DNA from: Solen grandis
Lineage: Eukaryota > Mollusca > Bivalvia > Adapedonta > Solenidae
Direction: 5' to 3'
Assembly (NCBI GenBank): GCA_021229015.1
Contig: CM037781.1
Span: 66,856,345 to 66,920,344, forward strand
DNA: 64,000 bases
This document shows, piece after piece, positions 25,853 through 37,869 of this stretch; position 1 is the first letter of the stretch, and every line of letters begins with the position of its first letter. The notes below the pieces were generated by a model. It was not told the DNA's origin, made no database searches, and worked only from the letters and a program-made list of their open reading frames with translations. A program made the position numbers and the translations under genes.

Positions 25853-28757
25853 GGTAACACATTCCAAAAATAGTATCGTTCATATTCAACTCACGATTAA
25901 GAATATATACGGTTTAGGGGTGGGTATCTGAACCGTTTTTGAGATATAAAAACGTAACTAATTGAAGGGACGGAGCATGACACGTGGGTGATCCCCGGGG
26001 ACCCCACAATGGTATAATTCAACTTATGATAGGAATTTAGAATATATGTGGATTAGGGATAGTTATCTGAACGGTTTTGAAATATAACGTCATTAGAAAA
26101 ATTGAGGGGGTGGGGCCTGACCCCTGAGTGACTTCCTCTGTGTCATCAAAGTAATACCATTCAATCCATTTTATCACGAGTCAGGATGAAAATATGAAAC
26201 AGTCAAAAATATAGTTTTATGCAAAATTCAACTTTGGGAAGGTGGTGCCTTAACCCACTAGGTACCCAACAATTTCCAATGTTCGGGAGGTACCACTACT
26301 CATAGTGGACTATAAGCATGTAAAGTTTCATTTAGATTGGTTGAGAGGCCCCCGAGATATGGACCGTACAATTTTGCGGTAGCAAGAAATAATAATCAGA
26401 GGGAGAGGGAGAAACGGAATAAAAACAATAAGTTTCCAAATATTGGGAGACTTAATTAATCTAAGGAGAATAACTGAAAATCCACACCAGGTAGAATTAG
26501 TTCTTGTGCACTGCACTTTGAGTCATTGCAAGGAACTTGCATTTCAAGTCTAAAGTTATTATAACAAAATGTGTAGTAGTTATGATCTGGACAAGAAATG
26601 TATGACTGAAATTAATCGAAAGGAAATAATTTAAAAAAAAAGACAAGGTAGATTTTAAGTATTGTGCACTGCACTTAGACTCATTGTAAGGAACATGTGT
26701 ATCAAGTTCTCATCATTCCAACAAAAAAAGACGGAGTTATACTCCAGACGAAATATTGGAAACTGCCCACCCATAGGTGAATTATAATGCAACCTGTCTT
26801 CAACAGGTGTATAAAAAGTAAACAATTATTTACAATTATTAAAGTTAGCTAAAATTCATAAAATACAACATAAACTATAAAACTTTGATAGACTATCATT
26901 TTTACAAATTAACCTGGAATATTAAAATAATAATAGCATGGTTTGACAAATCAGTAGTGCGAGTTAACAAAATAACAAAATGCATTGAGATATTCATGTA
27001 ATTAAAGTTATTTTTAACACAATAAAACTTTGTTTTCACAAAATAATACAGAGTGAAGACATAAGACTATGTTTAGTCAACAGTGCAAGTTAACATAACA
27101 ACTCGATGCAATGAGATGTTCACATGTCCGATTAACAAAATAACAGATCTTTTTAACATAACAAGCGACACTTTGACATGACAACTTTAAATGCGTTAAC
27201 ATATGACAGCTATGGCGTTCCATAGAGAATCATTTGTGCTGGGATTTACGCAAGAAATGACGTCATAAATAAAGTCATGCACATGCGGTAATCCCACCAA
27301 TTTTTACATCTTTTGTGGAAAACATAGCTAATTTCTGGCCTTTAATGCCTGAAATAAAAAGAAAAATTGTTTGTTTTGGTGAAAGATCGATGTATAATTT
27401 CATCAGTGAACATAAAAAGATGCATTTGCTACTCGTGAAAATATCATTAATCAATCTTTCACCAAAACAACCAATTATCCTCCATATTCTTAGAAATATT
27501 TTTTCTTAGATGAGGTAGAAAACACATTCCACTATTCTTGATTTATGAAATATACAAGTCATTGACTAAGTTGATTTATGAGTTATTGCCTTCAGCAAAC
27601 AATATTTGTTAAGAACTAATTTCTTTAGTGTTTGTCTGTGTGTATGGGGTGTATTAAAGAAACAATAGAGATGAAATTTTCCCCAAAGTATCTAAGTATT
27701 ACTCAGCATTAAGTATGACCAGTTATCTTCATAACACATGTGATGACCATACAGTGTAAATCCATCACTATCTCTCCATTATATGCATATACCTATATAA
27801 GACAGGTCATGCCATGGACACCGGGTCATTAATTTGTTATTGTTGTCGTTAAGTTACAGCGTTGTTTGATATAATATGATCATCTAATACATAATCAAGA
27901 TATAAACATGGACCCCAAATACAACCTTATTATGGAGTTACACCATATCTGTCTTTACTTAAAATAAGATGACATTTCCAATATTCAAGATTACACCATC
28001 GTTGCAGGCAAAGTACATTTTATAGCTGCTGCACTAGGAATATCTGGCGGTATTATTGGGATTTGAAATAGATTGTGTTATAAAGAGCAAATATATATGA
28101 CCATATGCCATCAAAATCTAATAATATACAAGGAAATGATGGATTTCTTTAATCTACCTTCATTTTAAAATATATTAAAAATAAAAAAAATTATTTTCTC
28201 CCTGATGATATTGATACATTTGTGGATTAAGTGTGTCATTTAATATTTTGGTTCATATTTCATAACTGTATACTTTTATCAATGCAGTTTGTTAGTAGTT
28301 TACGGTCAATGCATTTAAAATGATTATCTTCCCTGAGAAAGTACATGTATGTCTATATCAAATTACCTACCTTTGATTAGTAAACCCAGTTAATAGGTAA
28401 TTGATGGTCCCTATACATTCACATTAAAAAGTATTTCTGTTGAATTTTTTATTTCTCTTTGTTTTAAGTATATGTACCAGTATTCTATACGAATTATCTT
28501 TTTTAGTTCTAGTTTACCCATTGAAAGATGATTGAAAATACATTTCAAATGATTTATTTAAATATCACACTTAGTTTTATTATGTGCCATTAATTGATGA
28601 TTTTTTTTTCATTTTTATTATATCTACTTTGAAAAAGTATGCATTAAATAATCTCCCATTGATTTAGTTTGCCACAAAGATTCATTTTATTTGATTATCT
28701 CCCTTTGAGAAAGTACACACATTTCTATACTTATGAATTTGTCTCCCTTTTTTTAAG

Positions 28758-28847
28758 TTTGCCCAGTTGATAGAGATCCAGAATCGTGTTGGACGAGAGA
28801 ATTTTCCCCTCATTCATCAAGCCTACTATCCCAACCATCGTGAAATG
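28758..28847 (+). CDS. Syn: Synapsin exon (domain C, FAQLIEIQ...YYPNHREM)
   Basis: An exact 90-bp, phase 0-0 exon between 'tttttttaag' and 'atg|gtgagt'. It encodes FAQLIEIQNRVGREN then FPLIHQAYYPNHREM. Vertebrate synapsins read 'FAQ......LG...FPLI.QT.YPNH.EM' here, directly after DKPWV, so order and junctions are conserved. It is the last synapsin exon visible; the next expected block ('.PVVVK.GHAHSGMGK') was searched for by eye to the right edge and not found. The intron that follows is therefore longer than 35 kb unless that exon was missed. This intron is where vertebrates and flies carry TIMP on the opposite strand, and a TIMP gene is indeed present at 48.7 kb. Confidence 0.96.
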
Positions 28848-30296
28848 GTGAGTAATTTTTGGGTGAGTGTCGCCTCTTGTGTTCTCTTACAGTAGCTGCA
28901 AGAGCGACGGATACCCATCCATTTTCTTTTCTCTTATTTTTTCATTCTCATTTATTTTTTTAAATAATTTTTCTAGTTTCTGAAGATAAAAAACATATCA
29001 CTTGTTCTAACATTTTTGTTAAATTATCCAGCCAATTTGATGTACAATTTATCTTTGTATGGCATGTTTAATTTAAAAAAAATCACTTTTTTTTTTATTA
29101 ATCTATCAAAAGGAATTTTATATTTTATCTCATGCAAGGCATGTTGCATTTTTAAATAGTGATATCACCTGTTTCCTTTTTATATCAAATGGATTCACAT
29201 TTATTTATTACCCAAATATATCTTCTTGCATTATAAAAATTTAAAACTTGTATTGGTCCATTTTATCATTTTTTTATTATTTCATCAGAAGGACAACTAT
29301 ATTAGATTTTGTGTCTACTTTGTTTACTACAGTAGATTGGTTGTCTTACTAGGCTGCTTTGATGTTTATTTAAAAAAAGAAAAAACAAAATTTTGTTTTA
29401 CATTTACACAATAACATTTTTAGCCTTTGAGGATAGCTCTTCAAAATGCATGCAGGCATTAAAAATTACTATAGATGCTTTCTGCTGCAAATATATGAAA
29501 ATATTTGCTTTGATAAATTGTTTTGATGCTAATAATTTAAAAAAAAATCTATTACATAAAATGTTTTCCTCCCCCTCCCCCTTTTTTCCCCCGTTAAATA
29601 TTTAATTTTGGTTTTATTTATTCATTTTCTTTGTATTGGGTAAACATATACATTGATAACAAGGTACACTTTGTTAAAAGAAAAATGATTTGTCTTCATT
29701 TTTTAAAAAAAAGTCTTGCATTTCTTTTTTTTTTTTTTGGAAAAACCATTTGCACTCTTAATTGTTTTGATTAAATCTTCATTTAATTATTCCACCATTA
29801 ATTTATTCATCTTTTTGTTGTGTCGCTTCTTGCATGCTGGTACAAATGAAATGATTTGGTGAACTGTTTGTAAATGAAATATAAATCAGCACACTGTAAT
29901 AATTCATTCCATGCATTATGTAAAAAGGAGAAATTTAAAAAAAGGTAATCATGTCTTTCACGATAGAAGACAAGGTGTTATCTTTTTCATTCTTTTAAAG
30001 TTTTCTTAATGTAATGTCAAATTAACTATGCTGGGTTAAAAAAAGTGATAATAAATGATGTGAAAATGATGATAAATTAAGTAGATGACATTTTAATGGA
30101 AGAATTTTAAACAAGTAAAAAGAAAAGAAAATATATAGTCATAAAAATGGCATGGAATGAATAGAATATCTATTTATTATACTGTATGATTGTGTTTTGT
30201 TTCACTTACGATCATAGAATTTTTATTTTTGCTCATGGTTATGTTTGACACTTAAGAAAATATTAATTAACACCAGTAAATAAATGTGGATATATA

Positions 30297-30526
30297 CAGT
30301 GCAGCTCCATTATAACACAATATCTGGTGTTCTAGTACAGATACTGTATTATACTAGTCCTCGTTATAACTGTGAAAATGTATCTTAGGTCACTTATGAA
30401 AATTAAGATAAAGATTTGGGGCTCATAGCTGGACTGTGTTATATCAGCTTTAGTGTTATAATGGAGAGCTTTATAATGCATTTAGTGTTATAATGGAGTA
30501 CTTCATAATGGATTGGCACTGGATAT
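30297..30526. mobile_element. Small TIR element with CAGTG ends
   Basis: The left end, 'cagtgcagctccattataac', is inverted at the right end, 'ttataatggag...ggcactg'. Internal copies of 'gtgttataatggag' occur. TA flanks both ends. Non-coding; superfamily uncertain. Confidence 0.5.
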
Positions 30527-30637
30527 CGAATTTAGTAATTTTCATAGAATCATTATAAATGCCACTGCACATTAAAATGAAATCTGAATTTTAAAAAATA
30601 AATAAGCTGACGGCATGACATGATTTATATATAGAAT

Positions 30638-30837
30638 TTAACCCTTAACCTCATGAATATTCATGTACACATTTATTGATTATCAATGATTATTTACTGA
30701 ACTTACATGGTATGATGGATTTTTCCTCTTTCTGTGCGGACTTGAAAATTTGAGCTACAATATTGTATGAGCAAACAGAGGAAACCCTGATCAGAAAACT
30801 TGGACCTGAGTCAGCTCTATATGAGGTTAAGGGCTAG
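30638..30837. mobile_element. TTAA-type MITE, related family with AACCCTTAACCTCAT ends
   Basis: Starts TTAACCCTTAACCTCATGAA and ends 'atgaggttaagggct'. The inverted ends differ from the main family (AACCCTTTCCCTCAT) by a few bases. The left TTAA is intact, the right one is lost. Non-coding, includes a 'catgaatattcatg' palindrome that reappears in the 35.7-kb triplication. Confidence 0.55.
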
Positions 30838-33819
30838 CATGTGTCCTGTAATCACTTCACTTGTTGTCTGATACAATATGATCATAGACTGCTGAAATTT
30901 ATATTGTTTGGTTTCCACAAATTGTTAAAAACTTCCACAAATGTAAGATCCTCTTTCTACATGATATTAAACAATTCAGTAATATATATTGTTATTTGAC
31001 TTTACTTCAAAATTGTACATTTTTTATATTTTGCATGCATTAATAAATCTTGATGAAGGATAGAGTAAGACATTAAAACCTTAGTGGTCAAAGGTTTGAG
31101 CCCTGGAGTAGTTTCTTTCCAAATCCTTCTCTACTGTTATTTTTTTTTCATCATCATTTTCATGAACCATAGAAATCCCAGATCAGACTGAACAGGTGTT
31201 AACATGGGTGGGTGGGGGTGTAGTGTTCATTTATTATGGCTCTGAAGTTTTATCTTTGTTGTAAATCCAGATCACCTTGAAGAATATTTTGATCAGTATT
31301 TACTATAACTTGTTTACTGGTAGATCAGTAAAACCTACTGGCACGGCACCTGAAGTCAACTGTTACCTCTATAATTTCCATATAACTCATTTTAAAGGCT
31401 CCCCTCCACCCACCCCTAATATTACGGCCCTCTCATTTGTAGAGATAAATCGGGCAACCATTCCAGCTACTAAAATGTATCTGTCTTTATATATGTACCC
31501 ACAAAAATTTCATCTTTAACTTTGAATAAAACAAAAAAACAATATTTTTTTTTTTTTTTTTTTAAATGATCAGTTGTGCTATTAGATGAGGTAATGTGTG
31601 TGTGTGTGGGGGTGGGTGGGGGTTAAATAGTAGATTTATTTTAAAACTAAGTTACATGGGGTGTGGGGAGAGATGATGTATCCAAACATTTTTCATAAGT
31701 GGTATAGCTTTCTAATTAAAGTTTCTAAAGTATTTTAAGTTAAATTAAGAAAAAAAATCTACTCAGTGTATATAGTCATCATTTTATTTACTGACAGACT
31801 GATCTGGTTTTGAAATTGCTGCCATTAAACTTGAAGGATGAGTTGACATTAAGGAACTTGATTTCAGGGTCAAACCTTGGCCATTTTGCAAAACTAGATA
31901 TTGCATAGAAATATATATTTAGTTTCTGTTTTTCACATATGTGTGTACACTGTTACCTAAAATGTGTTTTTGGTCACCATTATATTTATAAGAATTTGGC
32001 ACAAGATTATTTCTCATTAACAAATGTTTGTGCATATAATAAATTAAAAGTATTATTAGTTATGATCTAATTACTCATAACAGTGATATATATGTAAAAT
32101 GTCAAGGAAAGGAAAAAAAGAATATTATTTGTTACTCAATTTCTTCTGGATAAATCTTTATTTAGGACACAGGAAATTAATTCCATGGTCATTGGATTCA
32201 CTTGCTTCTTAAGATTTTAAAATAAAGAAGTAGAATTACTTAATTATTCCATTTCTTTTAGAAAAAGATATTTCTGAATTCAACAACAACAACAACAAAA
32301 AATTACAAATTTTAATACATTTGCAAATAAAATATACTGCAAAACATTAAACTCTATGTTTTAAATAAGTTAATGTTAGAGATACAGTAATTGTTTTAGT
32401 TATTAAAACACTTGCTTCATCAATCTCAAAGAACAAGAAACTTTTAACTTTTTGTTTGATTGCTTGTTCCTTAAATAGAAGTTTAATGGCCAAGGAATCA
32501 ATTTGGTGTGGGATTTAACTTAGACAATTTTCAAAAACACATTTTAGTGGGTTTAGCTTAATGATTTTCGCAAAAATTATATATATATTTATAATGTAAA
32601 GCTGGGCAAGTTGATATTATATAATTTCTTTACATTCTTTTTTTAATATGCGGCAATAGTTCTTATTTACAAAAGATTTTGTCAGAATATCTAGATTGGT
32701 CATTAACTAATCATTACATTGAATACTAACCATCTCACCTCTGTGGGTTAAGTACAAGCAGGGTCAATCTTATGGAGGCTTTCCAACTGGTTTGTGATTC
32801 ATTTTGAAGCAATGTTAAGTGTTAGTATCTAACTTTGATTTGATAATCTTGTTTTTATTGGTCTGTGTCGAGACTGTTTAGTGAAGCGGTAAAATTCTCT
32901 CAAGAAACATCCCTCTCTTCAAACAGCTAAGGATCTTTATCTATTTGATCAATATGCCAAAACCTTGCATTTTTCGATACCTTACGGATTTCTAATATAC
33001 TTCGTTTTCTGACTTCATTTGATTTTTCTGCCGCAAGAGTTTCTCTTATGTTTTCTAACAAATCGAATGAAAATGTCACCATACAGTCTTGACACAGGAC
33101 AAATAAAAATAAGATTTTCTCTAGAACAAGGTGCGGGAATTTCTAAACAAAACAAAATACTAAAACACACATATATAGTTAATCGATTCCAATCCTGCTT
33201 TTACCTTTTTGTCTCTGTATGCTTCACATATTTGCAGATACTTTTTGTCATTTTTTTTCAGTTCTCGTAGGAATTTTGGCACACACATAAACACATAGCT
33301 GATATAAAACTGAAGTGTTAATACTTCAGAACACTTAAAAATTGGGAAAAAATAAGATGAAGCATATGTGGCTGTTTCCTGTATATAACACAAACATACA
33401 CAATTTCTGTTTTTTTCAGATGTATTATCTAAACAATACCCTGTGTAATATCCGACACATTTAATACGCCCTGTGTAACTCTGACACATTTAAAATGCCC
33501 CAAGACAGAGAAGCTGAATTCTTTGTTAAAGAACTAGACATGATAACAACAGCATTTACATCCATGAACTGAATTTAATATGAGTGTTTCAAGAATATTT
33601 TAGATGATTTCAAAGACCTTATTACTAAAAATAATAAATGTGGTTTTCCGAGAGTAATACACTGCTTATTGATCTCGATCAATTTTTAACAGGTCTTGAT
33701 TGATTTTTAACATCAAATAGCTTCCGCAATCAATAAATTGTAGTAATTACTAGTATCACATATCAGCTTGTTCTAAGACTATATCTCCTTTTGTTCCCAA
33801 CAGTTTTGAAAATCCTTGT

Positions 33820-34061
33820 TTAACCCTTTCCCTCATAGAGGAAACTATGAAAAGACTTATGCGAACAGCATAAAACCAGATCAGCCTGCGAGTAACTCGC
33901 AGGTTGATCAGGTTTTATGCTGTTTACTGCTCCTCAGTTGTCTGGAAATGAGGATTTTATAATTAAATTCGGTAAGGTCTAACTGTGGTTTTCTGCAGAT
34001 CAGGCTTTATGTGGTACCTATTGAGTGCGTCAAAATGAGTCTATATGAGGGAAAGGGTTAA
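33820..34061 (+). mobile_element. piggyBac-like MITE, copy 2 (full length)
   Basis: TTAA at 33820-33823 and 34058-34061; same inverted ends and central 'gcctgcgagtaactcgcagg' palindrome as copy 1. Only about 45 bp separates it from copy 3 in the opposite orientation. Confidence 0.9.
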
Positions 34062-34104
34062 AACATTACACACTGGAATCTAATTAAGCTAATGAAACCA
34101 TGTT

Positions 34105-34226
34105 TTAACCCTTTCCCTCATATAGACTCATTTTGACGCACTCAATAGGTACCACATAAAGCTGATCTGGTTTTATGCTGTTCGCATATGTCTTTTCATG
34201 GTGTCCTCTCTGAGGGAAAGGGTTAA
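34105..34226 (-). mobile_element. piggyBac-like MITE, copy 3 (internally deleted)
   Basis: Same ends (TTAACCCTTTCCCTCATATA ... ATGAGGGAAAGGGTTAA) but only 122 bp. The segment from one palindrome arm through the 'cctcagtggtctgg' region is missing. Inverted relative to copy 2. Confidence 0.85.
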
Positions 34227-35689
34227 CAAATAGGATTGTAATCTCCAAGAAAACAATCTTGATAAAAACATTATACATATATTTCATAATCTAAAAGACA
34301 GGACCAATTTCTTAAGTATGAACAGAAAGCATCATACCTTTATAAAGATTCAGGCATTTTACAAAATTATTTTAAGATATTAACGAAGATACAATTAGAT
34401 CTAGGTAAGGTAAATCTCTGCTTTTTTTAACTAAGCCCAAAGATACTATTAAGTACATGTATATCTTCTCGGTAATTCTCTTTTGGTAATGTAAATCTCT
34501 GACCTTAGGTACTGATGCTTTGTCCACAAACTATATCAACTGATAGCACTGAAGATTTTCTAGAGAACAAAAATTGACAATTACTGATTATGTCCGATAA
34601 TAGCCAAGCGCACGCAAGGAAGTCCTGCTATACGGAGGATGAATTTCTATTTTTAGAGCTGCTTATCCCTCTAGGTATTCACATCTCTGTTCAAAAGGAT
34701 CAAGAATTTTTGTCAACTCAACACTTTGCATTTCTTGTTTGTTTTTAGGATTGATGAATGTCTGTCGTCATCCACATTAGTTTGTTTGCACTGTAGCATC
34801 TTCATTTCTTAAGCAATCATCCTGAAACTTTATGACAATATTTATAGCTATAATCTCTCAGCCAAGTTTGGTTATGGCCGTTTTAATATTAAAAAATGAC
34901 AGATTTCACTTTGTTTGCACTCTAGCATCTTCATTTCTTAACCAATCCTCTTAAACTTTATGACAATGTTTATAGCCACAATCAAACTTGGTCGAGAGAT
35001 ATGGCTATAAACATCATGATCTCTTGGCCAAGTTTGATTTTGGCCATGTTCATTGTCATAATCTCTTAGCCAAGTTTGATTATGGCTGATATTGGCCAAT
35101 TATGACTCAAGGAATTTATTCACAAGATATGATATCAAGTTTGCTCAGCATTTTATTGTATACCGTATTTTCTCAACTATAAGTCCTACTTTCTGTATTA
35201 AACACCACCCACATTTCTCGTTCCAAAAGAAATACAAAAAACAGAACAGCCATACCAGACATGTTTTATGAGAAAAGAGAGACAAGATTTAACTGAGAAC
35301 CTTTTGATCAGAAGGCTTTCTTTACAAAAAGTGTAAATCCACCCATGGAAATATTGAAGGGAAAATACGGTATGTCAGCAAATATAACAATATTATAAAT
35401 ATTGTATCACATGTCTTCTACTGATATTATTTTAGAATGTGATTAACTACTAGTGTTCCAAATCATATTTATATAGACATATTTTGTTTTGAATATAAAC
35501 AGCTATTAGTTAAACATATAATTCAGGTTAAATTCATAAAAGGGGATTCATCATCTTTTTTTTTTTTCTTTTTTTTTTTTTAAAGGATAATGGGTTATTT
35601 CTAAAATGTTGAAGAGGGGAGGTCTCCTCTATAAGGGCATACAGTATAGTATAGCTCAGACATGGCAAAGAAAAGTTCATTGTTCCATA

Positions 35690-35900
35690 TACCCTTTAAA
35701 ATTCAGAAAATTGGTATTCATCAACTCATGAATTTGTACATGAATATTCATGAGATAAAGGGTTAAAGTTCAGAATATTGGTATTCAACAACTCATGAAT
35801 TTGTACATAAATATTCATGAGATAAAGGGTTAAAGTTCAGAATATTAGTATTCAACAACTCATGGATTTGTACATGAATATTCATGAGGTCAAGGGTTTA
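35690..35900. repeat. 67-bp tandem triplication built on a TTAA-element end
   Basis: Three units with a 67-bp period, each containing 'cagaatattggtattcaaca', 'actcatgaatttgtacatga' and 'atattcatgagataaagggt' and ending in (or near) GGGTTAA. The repeated 'catgaatattcatgag...aagggtta' piece matches the terminus of the element at 30638. Confidence 0.75.
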
Positions 35901-35931
35901 TACCTAAGTGGATCACCATTCTGACATTTGT

Positions 35932-36140
35932 TTAACCCTTTCCCTCATAGAGGACACCATGAAAAGACCTATGGGAACAGCATAAAACCAGATCAGCCTG
36001 CGAGGTTTTATGCTGTTCGCTGCCCCTCAGTGATCTGGAAATGAGGACTTTATAATTAAATTTGGTATGGTTTAACTGTGGTTTTCTGCAGATCAGGCTT
36101 TAATGTAGTCAAAATGTGTCTATATGAGGGAAAGCGTTAA
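35932..36140 (+). mobile_element. piggyBac-like MITE, copy 4
   Basis: TTAA at 35932-35935 and 36137-36140. The right half of the central palindrome is deleted ('gcctgcgaggttttatgctg') and the 'gtacctattgagtgcg' segment is shortened. The right terminus has one substitution (AAAGCGTTAA). Confidence 0.85.
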
Positions 36141-36539
36141 TTCTAGAAATGCTGTGGAGGTTCACCCTCTAACCTTGTTATAAACTGTCCAAACAGGTTA
36201 TCAAAGTCTGGATCTCTTTATTTATAGGTAGTTACCATAATTCACAGCAAGCAGTCTATTTACAGGGTTCTCCCAGCCTTGTTAGATCTAATTAAGATCT
36301 GAGGTGTGAGTAGGATTCTATTAGATCATGCATACATAATTATGATAATTAAGGGTACTTCCTTGCTGTAACTGTCTTTGTTTGTAATTTTTTTTTTTTT
36401 TTTATTTCTGAAATTTGCATAGCTGAAGGTTTCATTTCTATTTTGGGCTGTTGATGCTCAGATGTTCTCAAATACGCTAAATAGATAACTCTGCAATTAG
36501 TGAAATATAACAGTTTCTTTACCTTGGGTCTTTCATTTT

Positions 36540-37869
36540 TAGCTCGACTATTTTAAGAATATGAGAGCTATTGTAGTCGCCCTTGCATCGGCGTTGGCGT
36601 TGGCGTTGCAGCTTTTGGTTAAAGTTTTGCGTGCAAGTTACTATCAACCTTATATATCAATAACCATTTATGGTATTGACTTGAAAGTTTATAAATATGT
36701 TTAGGGGCATCAGACAACCAAGGTAGATAACTCTTAACTGAATTTAATATGAATTATGGCCCCTTTTTTAACTTAGAAATTTTGGTTAAAGTTTTGCATG
36801 CAATAGAGGATTTGGTTAAAGTTTTTCATGCAAGCTTCTATCTATTTTGTATCTCAATAACCATTCATTGTATTGACTTGAAAGTTTATGAATATGCTTA
36901 GGGGCATCAGACAACCAAGGTAGGTAACTCTTGATGGAATATATTACAAATTATGGCCCCTTTTCAACTTAGAAATTTTGGTTAAAGTTTTGCATGCAAG
37001 ATACTCTCATGCATATATCTCAGTATCCAGGCATGCAATTGATTTGAAACAACTTTAATATGTTTAGGGGTATCATACTTTCATGGTAGATAACTCTTGA
37101 TGGAATATGTTACAAATTATGGCCCCTTTTTAACTTAGAAATTTTGGTTAAAGTTTTGCATGCAAGTTACTTTCATGCTAATATCTCAGTATCCAGGCAT
37201 GCAATTGATTTGAAACATCTTTAATATGTTTAGGAGTATCATACTATCAAGGTAAATAACTTTTGATGAAATATATTACATGTTATGGCCCCTTTTTTAC
37301 CTTAGAAAGTTTGGTTAAAGTTTTGCATGCAAGGTACTTTCATGCTTATGTCTCAGAGCCCAGGCATGGGATTGATTTGAAACATCTTTAATATGTTTAG
37401 GGGTATCATACTATAAAGGAAGATAACACTTGATGGAATATATTAAAAATTATAACCCCCCTTTTAATGTAGAATTTTGGTTAAACTTTTGCATTCAAGC
37501 TACTATCCAGCTTATATCTCAGAAATTGCTTGTGGAATTGACTAGAAAGTTAAGAAGTGTCTTCAAGGGCATCAGAAAACTAAGGAGGATAACTTTTGGA
37601 CTAATGCAAGTTATGGCCCTTTTCTAACTTGGATTTTTGGTTAAAGTTTTGCATGCACAGTGTTATTGTGCTTATGTCTCAGTAACTAGGCATGGGATTG
37701 ATTTTAGACATCATAAAAATATTAAGGGGTATCAGACTATCAAGGTATATCAATTTTGACTATTATTATGTACATGGTATGTGAAGGGCAGGAATTGAAA
37801 TAGATTTCATTTGATTTACCAACAAGCATTTGGAATAGTCGAGCGTGCTATCCTCTGACAGCTCTTGTT
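36540..37869 (+). repeat. AGCTCGACTATT...CTCTTGTT repeat with internal tandem units
   Basis: Begins 'tagctcgactattttaagaa' with 'cggcgttggcgttggcgttg' just inside, and ends 'gaatagtcgagcgtgctatc' then 'agctcttgtt'. AGCTCGACTATT and GAATAGTCGAGC are inverted copies. The interior is a roughly 160-190 bp unit repeated about seven times ('ggttaaagttttgcatgcaa', 'tgaaacatctttaatatgtttaggggtatc', 'aattatggccccttt'). The plan is the same as at 2308-2834. Confidence 0.75.

Larger units (their letters stand above)
23485..28757 (+). other. Synapsin intron with a degenerate tandem array
   Basis: A 5.3-kb phase-0 intron. It holds a decayed MITE core near 23960-24010 ('agatcagcctgcagtctgatcatgatct'), the ~150-bp array (24184-25605), an (AC)n tract (25811-25852) and repeat-like text at 25900-26500 and 26640-26810 ('cactgcactt(t/a)gactcattg(c/t)aagga'). 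No exon was found inside; the splice phases of the flanking exons do not need one. Confidence 0.75.
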
